Of a DNA stretch of 60,000 bases, positions 8,523 through 16,831 are shown one piece after another. The notes under the pieces were generated by a model that saw only the letters and a list, made by a program, of their open reading frames with translations, made no database searches and was not told the DNA's origin. The stretch comes from Planctomycetales bacterium (GTDB lineage Bacteria; Planctomycetota; Planctomycetia; Planctomycetales; Planctomycetaceae), in contig JAPLOA010000064.1 in NCBI GenBank assembly GCA_026400835.1, positions 1-60,000 on the forward strand, read 5' to 3'. How positions within the stretch are numbered: position 1 is the first letter of the stretch; each line of letters opens with the position of its first letter. The translations under genes and the position numbers were made by a program.

Positions 8523-9809
8523 ATGGAGGACTGCATGTTCGCTAGTGACCCGCTTTGGTGGGCGAAGCGTTTTCTCGCTGCCGCAGCTTTCTGCATAACT
8601 ACAATTAATCTGCGTCTATTCGCAGCCGACGACCTGACAATTCTCGAATGTCAGCGGAGGTCACCTTTCACATGCACTGCAGGTGAATTTGGACCTCACT
8701 CGGGCATTTTCGTCGTGGATACTGGATTCTCTTCATCCGCCACATTTTATCCGGCTCGTTTTCGCGAATCGCCAGAACCCGGATGGCACTTCGGGGAAAC
8801 ACATGGCCAATTTACTATCGGGTCTGGAAGCCTTCCCTTCGTCGAGAATATTCGTATATCCACGTTTGGAAATGTCTCCGAGAAAACTCGATTATTTCTC
8901 ATCGAGAAACCAGCGAAATCGCTTGTGCTTTTGGGCGTTGACGGCATTCTTGGACTTTCTGAGATGCGAGAAATGGCGATTCGGATTGACCTAAAGAAAC
9001 AGGTTGCTGCCAGAGTCGATTCGCCATGGTAGCCAACAGCCGGATTCGTGAAAGCGACACTCGAACGACGCCGACGTCTGGATTTTCGATTGCCAGTTAC
9101 GATTGCATCATCCGTGGAACTGCCGATGATGGTCGATACCGGTTGCTGGCCTTTCATGCTCATGCAGACTTCAACCTTGAAGTTTCAAGCACAGTTAGGC
9201 AATGCCGTTCCCGCAAGAAGAGTGAACATCTCCACCGCCACGGAAGTTCGAGAAGCCCAAACCTACCTCCTGAAATCGATAACGATTTGTGGTTTTGAAT
9301 TTCGGGATATCGAAGTTCAAGAAGCCAACTTCGAAGCTATCGGTATCGGGTGCTTGTCGCACTTCGATGTGGTGCTGGATTTTCCGTACAATGAAATTTG
9401 GTTGGCACCGCATTCGAGCGAATGGCCGAAAAGTGTGCCGCCGGAAGCAAGTGGTCTTTTTCTCGCCTTTCTGGATACGAATGTGTTGACGGTGTTTGAC
9501 GTCCAGAAAGACAGTCCGGCCTCAAAGAGTTTACTTCAGGTTGATGATCAGATCCTGCTGTTTGATGGCAAGGAACCAAAGGATCTTTCGATGATGGAGA
9601 TCCATCAGCGTAAGACCGAGGCCGGAACCATCCTGCCGCTTCGCGTAAAACGCGGCGACCGAGTGTTCGACGTTCAACTGCCACTTGGTTATTCGTTCGA
9701 GTATCCGCCCAAGTGGCCGAACAAGAAGAATGTGCTCGACGAGTTTGGCGAGTTCCTGGAGAAAGATGCCAAATCGCCCGCGTCTGAACACGTCGTGCCA
9801 CACAAATAA
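8523..9809 (+). pseudogene. two-lobed retropepsin-like aspartic protease with PDZ domain, split by an in-frame TAG
   Basis: Two reading segments (8523-9032 and 9048-9809) lie in the same frame, separated by one TAG at 9030-9032. The codons between are open (PTAGFVKATLERRRRL). The first half has a signal-anchor-like leader and the catalytic-type motif VVDTGFSSS; the second has MVDTGCWPF, then a PDZ domain at its end (FDVQKDSPASKSLLQVDDQI). Two DTG motifs and a PDZ fit a pepsin/retropepsin-like periplasmic protease of about 428 residues. The TAG follows a TGG codon (SPW*) and may derive from TGG or CAG. It could be a real nonsense mutation, a sequencing error or, less likely, readthrough. Confidence 0.65.
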
Positions 9810-9812
9810 TGT

Positions 9813-10244
9813 TCAATCCAAAAACACCGCGCGTTCAGCGGGGGTTGGCAGGCGACAGGCGTCGTGTTTGCCGAACATTCGGTAACGGAACCGAGACACG
9901 AGCCGATAGCCCAGATCACGCACAGGGAACGGGATCAGCCACAGCATAGCACCCAGCATCTGCCATCGGCCACCGAGCGTCATCAGAATGCGGCTCACGG
10001 CGGCGGTACGGATATAGGTTGTGCCGTTGCGGACAAAAACCAGAGTATCAAGCAGGTCACGAAGATCTGAGGAAATCATCGCCGCGGCCGTTGTCCCCTG
10101 GAGTGGAGCAAACCGCAAGCGGTGTTCAGGATCGCGGGCCAGTAACCAGTTCACGCTGTGACTGCACAGACCACAGACCCCGTCAAAAAAGACGACGGGG
10201 AAGTCTGAAGTCCCTGAATTGGCTTGGCCTATGGCAGACATCAT
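9813..10244 (-). CDS. DCC-family thiol-disulfide oxidoreductase (DUF393)
   Basis: The 143-residue protein has the family signature VVFFDGVCGLC (cysteines C24 and C27 in DxxCxxC), then SVNWLLARD and a C-terminal hydrophobic segment LIPFPVRDLGYRL. The length is normal for the family. DCC proteins have a thioredoxin-like fold and are thought to act on cytoplasmic or membrane thiols; substrates are not known. It is convergent with the broken aspartic protease (3 bases between stops). A partial paralog of its second half lies at 6655-6804. Confidence 0.85.
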   Translation of the reverse strand: MMSAIGQANSGTSDFPVVFFDGVCGLCSHSVNWLLARDPEHRLRFAPLQGTTAAAMISSDLRDLLDTLVFVRNGTTYIRTAAVSRILMTLGGRWQMLGAMLWLIPFPVRDLGYRLVSRFRYRMFGKHDACRLPTPAERAVFLD

Positions 10245-10475
10245 ACGGCCTCAGGAAAGCGTCGAAAAAATGGACATCTGGAGACAAACCGTGGGTCGAG
10301 ACGAAAACTAACAGATCGCGAAGAAAACGGGCAATGCATTCCTTTGACCAATGGTCGACGATCTGGGAAACGGAGGATTCCGGAGCAAAATTCTGTGGCT
10401 CGACGGTATACTTCCCGTAAATTCGTTCTGAAAAATCCTTTCGAGTCCGCGCCTTCGGTTTTGGATAAGTGAACC

Positions 10476-11051
10476 ATGTCCAGCAAGATCTCCGTTCAGG
10501 AATTCGCCCCTCTCAGTCGTCAAGGCGGTTTTGATCTGATTGATGTTCGATCCATGATGGAGTTCTACGAAATCCATGCCGTAGGGGCGTTGTCCGCACC
10601 ACTGGATACATTGAATCCCAAAGCCATCATGGAGTCTCGCGGAGCAAAAGCTTCTGAACCGCTCTACATTATTTGCCGCTCCGGTGGACGTTCGGCACAA
10701 GCCTGCCAGATGTTTGAAAAAGCGGGCTATAGCAATGTGGTCAACGTCGAAGGCGGAACACTGGCCTGGGAGCAGGCCGGCCTGCCAATCAATCGCGGTC
10801 AAAAGAAGATGATTTCTCTGGAGCGTCAAGTTCGAATTTGTGCAGGGCTGCTGACACTGATTGGTTCCCTGCTGGCATTTTGGAACATCGGGTTTCTGGT
10901 CGTGCCAGCATTCATCGGTGCGGGTCTGACGTTCGCAGGACTGAGCAACACCTGCGGGATGGGTATGCTTCTGACAAAAGCTCCGTGGAACCGTTCGCTG
11001 AACAATGGTTCGACTGGCGGAGGCTGCTGCTCACAGGGACAATGCGGCTGA
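10476..11051 (+). CDS. rhodanese with YgaP-type membrane domain
   Basis: Residues 1-110 form a rhodanese domain (FDLIDVRSMMEF, active-site loop ICRSGGRSAQ with the catalytic Cys). The C-terminal ~75 residues hold two membrane helices of the YgaP/DUF2892 type (LLTLIGSLLAFWNIGF and VPAFIGAGLTFAGL) and a Cys-rich end (GGCCSQGQCG). It probably binds and transfers sulfane sulfur or cyanide sulfur at the inner membrane. The architecture and the 191-residue length match E. coli YgaP-like proteins. The DUF493 gene begins 31 bases downstream on the same strand. Confidence 0.85.
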   Translation: MSSKISVQEFAPLSRQGGFDLIDVRSMMEFYEIHAVGALSAPLDTLNPKAIMESRGAKASEPLYIICRSGGRSAQACQMFEKAGYSNVVNVEGGTLAWEQAGLPINRGQKKMISLERQVRICAGLLTLIGSLLAFWNIGFLVVPAFIGAGLTFAGLSNTCGMGMLLTKAPWNRSLNNGSTGGGCCSQGQCG

Positions 11052-11082
11052 TCAAAGTGCTTAAGAGAAACATGAGGACTGT

Positions 11083-11367
11083 GTGATTAACCTTCCAGCC
11101 ATCGATCTGCTCGAAAAACTACATTCGTTCCCGTGTCACTACACCTTCAAAGTGATTGGGTACGCCGACGGAAATTTTATGGCTCGGGTGTTGTCGTGTG
11201 TTCGTGATGAACTAAAACTGGAGAGTGATCCGCCGTTTTCGCTTCGGAATACGGAGCACGGGCGACATGTGGCAGTCACGATCGAACCCATGTGTGAGTC
11301 ATCTCAACAGGTTCTGGCGGTTTACAGTCGGCTGTCCGGAATGGATGGGCTGGTCATGCTGCTTTAG
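11083..11367 (+). CDS. DUF493 family protein (YbeD-like)
   Basis: A GTG start at 11083 gives 94 residues. PCHYTFKVIGYADGNF and a later HVAVTIEP...VLAVYSRLSGMDGLVMLL match the DUF493/YbeD ferredoxin-like (ACT-like) fold, including the terminal G-x-x-M-L-L. Family members are small cytoplasmic proteins, and E. coli YbeD lies near lipoate genes; a specific role is not established. It follows the rhodanese gene by 31 bases and may be cotranscribed with it. Confidence 0.8.
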   Translation: MINLPAIDLLEKLHSFPCHYTFKVIGYADGNFMARVLSCVRDELKLESDPPFSLRNTEHGRHVAVTIEPMCESSQQVLAVYSRLSGMDGLVMLL

Positions 11368-11443
11368 CAAACTGCATATAAACAGTGCCGGGCTGAAGAC
11401 AACCGGGTTTACTTTAGCGGTGCTCTTTTACTGAGAACATATT

Positions 11444-11531
11444 CGACCGAAAAATTTAGGGACCGAAAAATGAATCGCAGAGCGAGGCGGGCTTTCATGA
11501 CCTGAATTTTTGGGTCGTCAATCTTTCGGTC
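11444..11531. repeat. short repeats of GACCGAAAAAT
   Basis: GACCGAAAAAT occurs at 11444-11454 and 11461-11471, with a near inverted copy (ATCTTTCGGTC) at 11521-11531. It lies in the otherwise empty 237-base gap between DUF493 and YqgE. Purpose unknown; could be operator half-sites or chance. Confidence 0.35.
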
Positions 11532-11604
11532 GCAACGGCCTTGGCTTGCTCTGGCCAACGAATTCCACAATCTGGTTCATTTGAAGTGATCATTTAACAG
11601 TACA

Positions 11605-12198
11605 GTGTCTGGTGGTTCTAGGAGTTGCAAAGTGTCGCTTTCTCTACAAGGCAGCTTTCTGGTTGCCGCCAACTACCTTAAAGATCCCAATTTTTATCGC
11701 AGTGTTGTGCTGATGCTGGACCATAATGATCAGGGCGCCATGGGACTGGTCATCAATCGTCCGTCGGCGATGACGATTGGCAAGGCGCTATCACAACAGG
11801 GCGTTTCCAATGTCAACGACTCACCGGTGTTTGTTGGCGGACCTGTCGAACCAACTTCTCTGTTTATCCTGCACAACTGTATTGCTCTGGGCAAGACCGA
11901 CCAGGAAGTGGCCCCCGGACTCTTTCTTGCCAGCAGTGAAGATTCGTTTGAAGAAGTCGTTCGCAACGGAAAGAAGCCCGACATCAGCGTCAAGTTTCGT
12001 CTGATCTCCGGATACGCCGGTTGGGGCGAAGGTCAATTGGAGAGCGAACTGGCACGCGGCGACTGGCATACTCTGCCAGCCGACGGCACGTTGGTTCTGG
12101 AAGAAGACATCTATGGAATGTGGGAAGTGTGTACTCGACGGCTACATCGAGCCAGCCGGTTGCTTCCTCACAATATTCGCAACGCGGAATGGAATTGA
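11605..12198 (+). CDS. YqgE/AlgH family protein
   Basis: The sequence has the family's N-terminal LSLQGSFLVAANYLKDPNFY, then VVLMLDHNDQGAMGLVINRP, VFVGGPVEPTSLFILH and SGYAGWGEGQLESEL, all hallmarks of the UPF0301/YqgE fold. Length (about 190 residues) is normal. Two GTG starts are possible, at 11605 and 11632; the second removes a nine-residue extension and places the protein directly at the conserved start. Function in planctomycetes is unknown; AlgH was first linked to alginate regulation in Pseudomonas. It is followed by a GC-rich hairpin. Confidence 0.88.
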   Translation: MSGGSRSCKVSLSLQGSFLVAANYLKDPNFYRSVVLMLDHNDQGAMGLVINRPSAMTIGKALSQQGVSNVNDSPVFVGGPVEPTSLFILHNCIALGKTDQEVAPGLFLASSEDSFEEVVRNGKKPDISVKFRLISGYAGWGEGQLESELARGDWHTLPADGTLVLEEDIYGMWEVCTRRLHRASRLLPHNIRNAEWN

Positions 12199-12218
12199 CG
12201 GCTGTCGCTCTTAAGCAA

Positions 12219-12240
12219 CGCCCGGTAAATTCTGCCGGGC
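12219..12240 (+). terminator. possible terminator hairpin
   Basis: GCCCGG pairs with CCGGGC across a nine-base loop just after the YqgE stop, followed by AATTCCTT rather than a clear T-run. Weak candidate. Confidence 0.4.
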
Positions 12241-12423
12241 AATTCCTTCGCGATTTAACGTAGCCGTCTCGCTCCGTCGAGACGAGGCCTTACAGGGGTT
12301 CTCGATGCTGAGCCACTGATGGTGCAATCCAAGGTAGACCGTCGCGTCAACTTTCGCTCGTTGACAAGCGAGTTTGGCACGACACTGTGCGCCCAATAAG
12401 GCTCATCTTGCGGAGCAAGATGG

Positions 12424-13740
12424 CTACATTTCAGGGCGAACATAAATTGGATTCGACAATGCCCAAATCATGGGTTCGTCGGCAATGTTGAGCCACGCCT
12501 CGCAGCGATAAACACCGTCAGTGTCAGCAGGGAACGACAGAGTTCGACCGTCTGACTCATGGATAACAATGCCATTTCGCACGAGCTTCCAATGCACTGG
12601 CAACGGCGCGGCGGCATGAAAGTTGAGAGGTTTAGAGATGACGAGCTCACTCCCCATCTCATGTCGCCCCGCAGATGATTCTGCGTAGAAATCAAAGCCC
12701 GTTGCATCCGCCATCCAGTCGAATGCCACGAAAGCTCGACCAGCCTCCAGACATTCACGAACGGACGATTCGGAATGTTCCTTCAGCAGCATATGAGTCG
12801 CGACGTGTCTCAGACTGTTTTCGTAGCGATCGAGATACATACTGAAGATCGGATCGCCCGGCTTTTTGTCCTTGCGAAGATTTTCGCTGTCAGGCAGAAA
12901 CGCAAGATCCATTTCGATCAGCTTTTCTCCCAACGCATCTTCCAGTTGTCCTTTCTCACCTTCAGTCCATCGAATCACAAAGCCAACATTTTGATGGGCG
13001 TCGTTGGCTGAAACACCTGTGTGCGGAGCTTTTAGACACAGCTCGTCCCAGCGTTTCAGGTAGTCCGCCGGATAGTTCTGCAGGGCAGCAAAGCACTCCT
13101 GAGGATACTTGCGAATCAGTTCTGAAAGCTGAATCATCCGAAACGGATTCTTCAGCGCGGAGATCATGTTCTTTTCGTCTTTGAAGTCGGCGTGAGTATT
13201 GTAGATCTCCATACCGGTCACGCCCTGAATCTCCCAGTCCATGCGTTCTTCCGGGTGAGAGACAAATGCCTGCCCGTCTCTGCCAAGGATCAGATCAGAA
13301 AGCTCCTGCGGCGACTTCGGAGTAACACCACGCAGACTGAATGTCGGATACGCGAGGAAGCCGTTCATTTCGGCACCGGGAATCAGCAGTACGCCGTCAC
13401 GAACACCACGATGCCCATCGACAAAAAAATCATAGTGATCAGCGGGGTGCTCGGTGAACATCACGACGCTGGTGCCTGTCTGCTTCGCCGCCGCAACGAT
13501 CTCTTCAATCGTGCCAACACTGTCATGTGACCAGTGTGAATGAACATGCAGGTTGGCACGGTGCTCCTGATAACCGTCGGTCCGAGGAGCGTCGACACGT
13601 TGCTGACGCAGCGATTCAACGCTGAGTCGGACTGCTTCCAGTCGTTCCACCTTGAGCTTCTCAAGACCATCAGCAGAAGCCACACCACTGATGATCGCAG
13701 GAATCCAGCAAGCCAGCAGTAATTTCGATCTGAAGAGCAT
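12424..13740 (-). CDS. secreted CehA/McbA-type PHP metallohydrolase
   Basis: The start at 13740 (MLFRSKLLLACWIPAIISG) gives a signal peptide; the frame also has an ATG 84 bases further upstream that would bury it. The catalytic domain begins with NLHVHSHWSHDS (H-x-H metal ligands), then VVMFTEHPADHYD, LLIPGAEMNGF and later GVSANDAHQN. These follow the PHP-domain pattern of a polynuclear phosphoesterase site, as in CehA/McbA. A C-terminal beta-sandwich region (PLPVHWKLVRNGIVIHESDG) is common to this exported group. It likely hydrolyses a phosphate or related ester outside the cytoplasm; the substrate is unknown. Confidence 0.8.
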   Translation of the reverse strand: MLFRSKLLLACWIPAIISGVASADGLEKLKVERLEAVRLSVESLRQQRVDAPRTDGYQEHRANLHVHSHWSHDSVGTIEEIVAAAKQTGTSVVMFTEHPADHYDFFVDGHRGVRDGVLLIPGAEMNGFLAYPTFSLRGVTPKSPQELSDLILGRDGQAFVSHPEERMDWEIQGVTGMEIYNTHADFKDEKNMISALKNPFRMIQLSELIRKYPQECFAALQNYPADYLKRWDELCLKAPHTGVSANDAHQNVGFVIRWTEGEKGQLEDALGEKLIEMDLAFLPDSENLRKDKKPGDPIFSMYLDRYENSLRHVATHMLLKEHSESSVRECLEAGRAFVAFDWMADATGFDFYAESSAGRHEMGSELVISKPLNFHAAAPLPVHWKLVRNGIVIHESDGRTLSFPADTDGVYRCEAWLNIADEPMIWALSNPIYVRPEM

Positions 13741-13926
13741 GGTTAACGAAATGAGCACCAGATCATCCTTTGGTCTGCGCAGGCATTGGCCGACTGCAAC
13801 TCGATGAGGTTTTATCAACAGCACACGAAGGCCAGGAAAATAGTAAACACCCGCACCAGAATATCGGCGGCTCGACTAGAATGACACTGCGATCGTCAGT
13901 ACGGGAACAATTGGAAAGGTAGAAAC

Positions 13927-15579
13927 ATGGATTCCTGGAACATGCTGTTGCAGATCATTCTGCTCTTACTGGCATGTTTGCTGGCAGGAAGCCTGATGTC
14001 TGCATTGAAGCAAAGTCCTCTGGTTGGATATCTTCTGGCTGGCATGGTCATGGGGGGCCCCGGAAGTCTTGCGATTGTCAAAGCTGAGCAACAAATTGAA
14101 TCGATCGCAGAGCTGGGCGTTGCCCTGCTCCTGTTTAGTCTGGGCCTGGAGTTCTCGTGGAAGCGAGTCATTGGTTTGGGCAAGTCCACCCTGCTCTGCG
14201 GAGCGGCGCAAGTTGTGACGACGTTGATTCTGGGAGCGTTGGCATGTCGGCTGTGGGGGCTGCCTTTCACAACATCAGTCGCCATTGGAGCGATGATCTG
14301 CCTGAGCAGCACTGCTGCGGTTCTGCGAGTGCTCGTGGACCGCGGGGAAATGGATTCACACTCCGGACGCAATTCACTGGCGGTGTTGCTCGTTCAGGAC
14401 ATGGCTGTTGTGCCATTGGCAATCCTGATTCCATTACTGGCCGAGGGTGGAGAACCAGCGGCTGTGGCGTCTCGAGTCTTCAGCATTCTTCTCGCGGCGT
14501 TTGTCATCATCGGCAGCCTGTACTTCCTGATGAATTATGTGGCCGTGCGAGCACTCCAGTCGGCGTCGTTCGGACGGAATCGAGAACTCACGGTGCTGCT
14601 GAGCATCATCATCGGGCTGGGGGCCACCTGGGCTGCTCATGCGGCAAAACTGTCGCCAGCTCTGGGTGCGTTTGTAGCGGGAATGTTTTTGGGGAACTCG
14701 AAATTCGCGGTGCAGGTTCGAGCCGACGTTTCTTCTCTGCGAATCGTGCTGCTAACGTTGTTTTTTGGTGCCGTCGGGATGATTGCGGATCCCGTCTGGA
14801 TGTTCAAGAACTTGCCGACAGTGTTATCCCTGGCGGCCGTGATTCTGGTTGGCAAAGCTGTCATCATCTGGGGCTTGTTTCGTCTGTTCCGCCAGAGCTC
14901 CGGTGTTTCCTTGTCAACAGGGTTATGCCTGTGCCAGGTCGGAGAATTCGCTTTTGTTCTCGGCAGCGAAGCGCGTACCGGAGGCATTCTTTCGGCAACA
15001 CAGTATTCAGCGATCGTGTCCGCTTCAATTGTGACGCTGATGGTCACTCCATGGTTGATCAGTGTCGCTCCAAAGATTTCGGCCTGGCTGAATCGACGAT
15101 GCGGATCCGCTGTCACTCAGCAATCTGATCACTCCGACGGAAATTCGCCGTGTGAAGTTCTCATCATCGGTTTCGGCCCGGCCGGTCGCGGTGCGGTCAG
15201 AGGGCTGCAGGAGATTCGCGACCGTGTCCTTGTTGTCGATCTGAGTTCGACAGGAATTGCGGCTGCAGAAGCTCTTGGATTTCGAGCGGTGATTGGCGAC
15301 GCCGGCAATGCGGAAGTTCTGGAGCATCTGCATTTGGAACACGTCCGAGTTGTTGTGATCACATTGCCCTCGCGCGGCGATGCGCTGGCCGTGTTGAACT
15401 TGATTCGGACACTGACTCCGCAGGCAACCAGGATTGTTCGATCACGCTATCAGCTTTACATGTCCGAGTTCCTTGAAGCGGGGGCCGACATTGTGCTGGG
15501 CGATGAGGAAGAGATCAGCAACGCAATGGCTCGAACTGTTCATGAGCATCACCGGAAGTCTTTGGCCGAGCAACCATAA
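13927..15579 (+). CDS. CPA2 cation:proton antiporter with RCK (TrkA-N) domain
   Basis: The 550-residue protein begins with about 12 membrane helices of the KefB/KefC type: LSALKQSPLVGYLLAGMVMG-like start, LGVALLLFSLGLEFSWK, and CLSSTAAVLRVL. From about residue 405 a Rossmann-fold regulatory domain follows with VLIIGFGPAGRG (GxGxxG) and ...AAEALGFRAVIGDAGN...VVVITLPS. It exchanges monovalent cations (K+ or Na+) for protons and is gated by nucleotide or redox ligands at the RCK domain. A TrkA-C domain is absent, so it is shorter than some homologs. The gene stands alone. Confidence 0.9.
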   Translation: MDSWNMLLQIILLLLACLLAGSLMSALKQSPLVGYLLAGMVMGGPGSLAIVKAEQQIESIAELGVALLLFSLGLEFSWKRVIGLGKSTLLCGAAQVVTTLILGALACRLWGLPFTTSVAIGAMICLSSTAAVLRVLVDRGEMDSHSGRNSLAVLLVQDMAVVPLAILIPLLAEGGEPAAVASRVFSILLAAFVIIGSLYFLMNYVAVRALQSASFGRNRELTVLLSIIIGLGATWAAHAAKLSPALGAFVAGMFLGNSKFAVQVRADVSSLRIVLLTLFFGAVGMIADPVWMFKNLPTVLSLAAVILVGKAVIIWGLFRLFRQSSGVSLSTGLCLCQVGEFAFVLGSEARTGGILSATQYSAIVSASIVTLMVTPWLISVAPKISAWLNRRCGSAVTQQSDHSDGNSPCEVLIIGFGPAGRGAVRGLQEIRDRVLVVDLSSTGIAAAEALGFRAVIGDAGNAEVLEHLHLEHVRVVVITLPSRGDALAVLNLIRTLTPQATRIVRSRYQLYMSEFLEAGADIVLGDEEEISNAMARTVHEHHRKSLAEQP

Positions 15580-15743
15580 AGTCACTTGTCTGACCGGTCG
15601 ACAATCAGGATCATCTCCAACGTAAACCGCTGACTAAGCTGATCTGACAAAGCTGTCAGGATCAGCGTATCAAACAGCATCTGCGGGCGATGGATTTCCA
15701 CACTGACCGCTAATTGAAGCCTCCAGATTTCATGGAGTCCGCC

Positions 15744-16589
15744 ATGACGATCATCGTCCGCTGCGAAGAGTGCGAAAAACGCTATCGGGTTCCCGATAAC
15801 CGCGCCGGCAAAAGTGTCAAATGCAAAGAGTGTGGAACGATCCTGCTCATTCCACCGCTCGATGAACCCCCAAAATCACGTGATGGGACAGACCTGTTGC
15901 GTCACGAACCGAGGATTCGCGAATTCGAACTGGCCGCCGGGAATGAAGCGCATATTGGGGCAATTTCAGCTCATGTTGAGCAACATATCGGACCAGTGAG
16001 CCTGGTTTTTCACGAGATCCTCTCGGACCTTGTCCACATCGATATTCACTGGGTGAAACCGTCCAGGGAACGACCGTGGCATACGCTTGTCACAAGTGGT
16101 ATGAGTGATCGTCCAATGACGGTTCCGGACGTCTGCCAGGATTTGCGATTTGCAGAGTTGTTGATCCAGTTACCAAAGACATGGAAGATTTCTCAGGAAG
16201 CATTCTCTGACGAAGCCAACTACTGGCCCGTACGACTCCTGAAAGTGCTGGCCCGACTTCCCCATGAATACGACACGTGGCTGGGTTCGGGACACACCGT
16301 GCCAAATGGCGACCCGGCCGAACCCTATGCAGACAACACTGATTTCTCCTGCTCGCTCATTCTGCCGCCGGTCAACTTTGGTGACGACTTTCATAAGCTC
16401 GTAATCGACGACAAACTCAGCATTCACTTCTACTCCGTTGTACCGCTGTACCCGGAAGAAACGAACTACAAACTGGACTTCGGACTCGACAAACTTCTGG
16501 CTCAGTTTTCACGGCATGGCATTGAAGATGTCACTGATCTCAAAAGAGTCAACACATGTCGCCGAAAGAAATGGTTTGGCTTGTTCTAA
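15744..16589 (+). CDS. zinc-ribbon / Suppressor-of-fused (SUFU) domain protein
   Basis: The ATG at 15744 is chosen because it starts directly at the zinc ribbon: C7, C10, C27 and C30 form CxxC-x16-CxxC (CEEC...CKEC), with the spacer VPDNRAGKSVKC common to planctomycete ribbons of this type. Upstream codons to 15714 look like leader. Residues ~70-281 form a SUFU domain (FHEILSDLVHIDIHWVKPS, WHTLVTSGMSDRPMTVP, LLPVNFGDDF-like LILPPVNFGDDF). Bacterial SUFU proteins often appear as immunity or polymorphic-toxin accessory proteins; no toxin is visible nearby. It may instead bind proteins in regulation. Confidence 0.8.
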   Translation: MTIIVRCEECEKRYRVPDNRAGKSVKCKECGTILLIPPLDEPPKSRDGTDLLRHEPRIREFELAAGNEAHIGAISAHVEQHIGPVSLVFHEILSDLVHIDIHWVKPSRERPWHTLVTSGMSDRPMTVPDVCQDLRFAELLIQLPKTWKISQEAFSDEANYWPVRLLKVLARLPHEYDTWLGSGHTVPNGDPAEPYADNTDFSCSLILPPVNFGDDFHKLVIDDKLSIHFYSVVPLYPEETNYKLDFGLDKLLAQFSRHGIEDVTDLKRVNTCRRKKWFGLF

Positions 16590-16831
16590 TCGCAACTCGT
16601 ATGAGTTATCCCATCGAGTCCGTTCTCGACTGTGTCCAAAAACCAGCCACTACCGTCGTTCCGGAAGATCCGATCAGGCAGTCTGCGCAGGTTCTCGCCT
16701 GGCGTTCGGCGGCAGTAATGAATCTCCGCTTAATTCTTCACCTGACCCACAAGATTGGAGATGTCGCTTTCAATCAATGGACCGAATAGAGAAGGAGCAA
16801 AACTAAGAGTTCTTGCGGAAGGAGTCTGGCA

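Noticed and set aside
16556-16789. Short plus-strand frame overlapping the SUFU end
   Set aside because: No conserved content and it runs antisense-like through the gap; the porin gene starts later at 16832.
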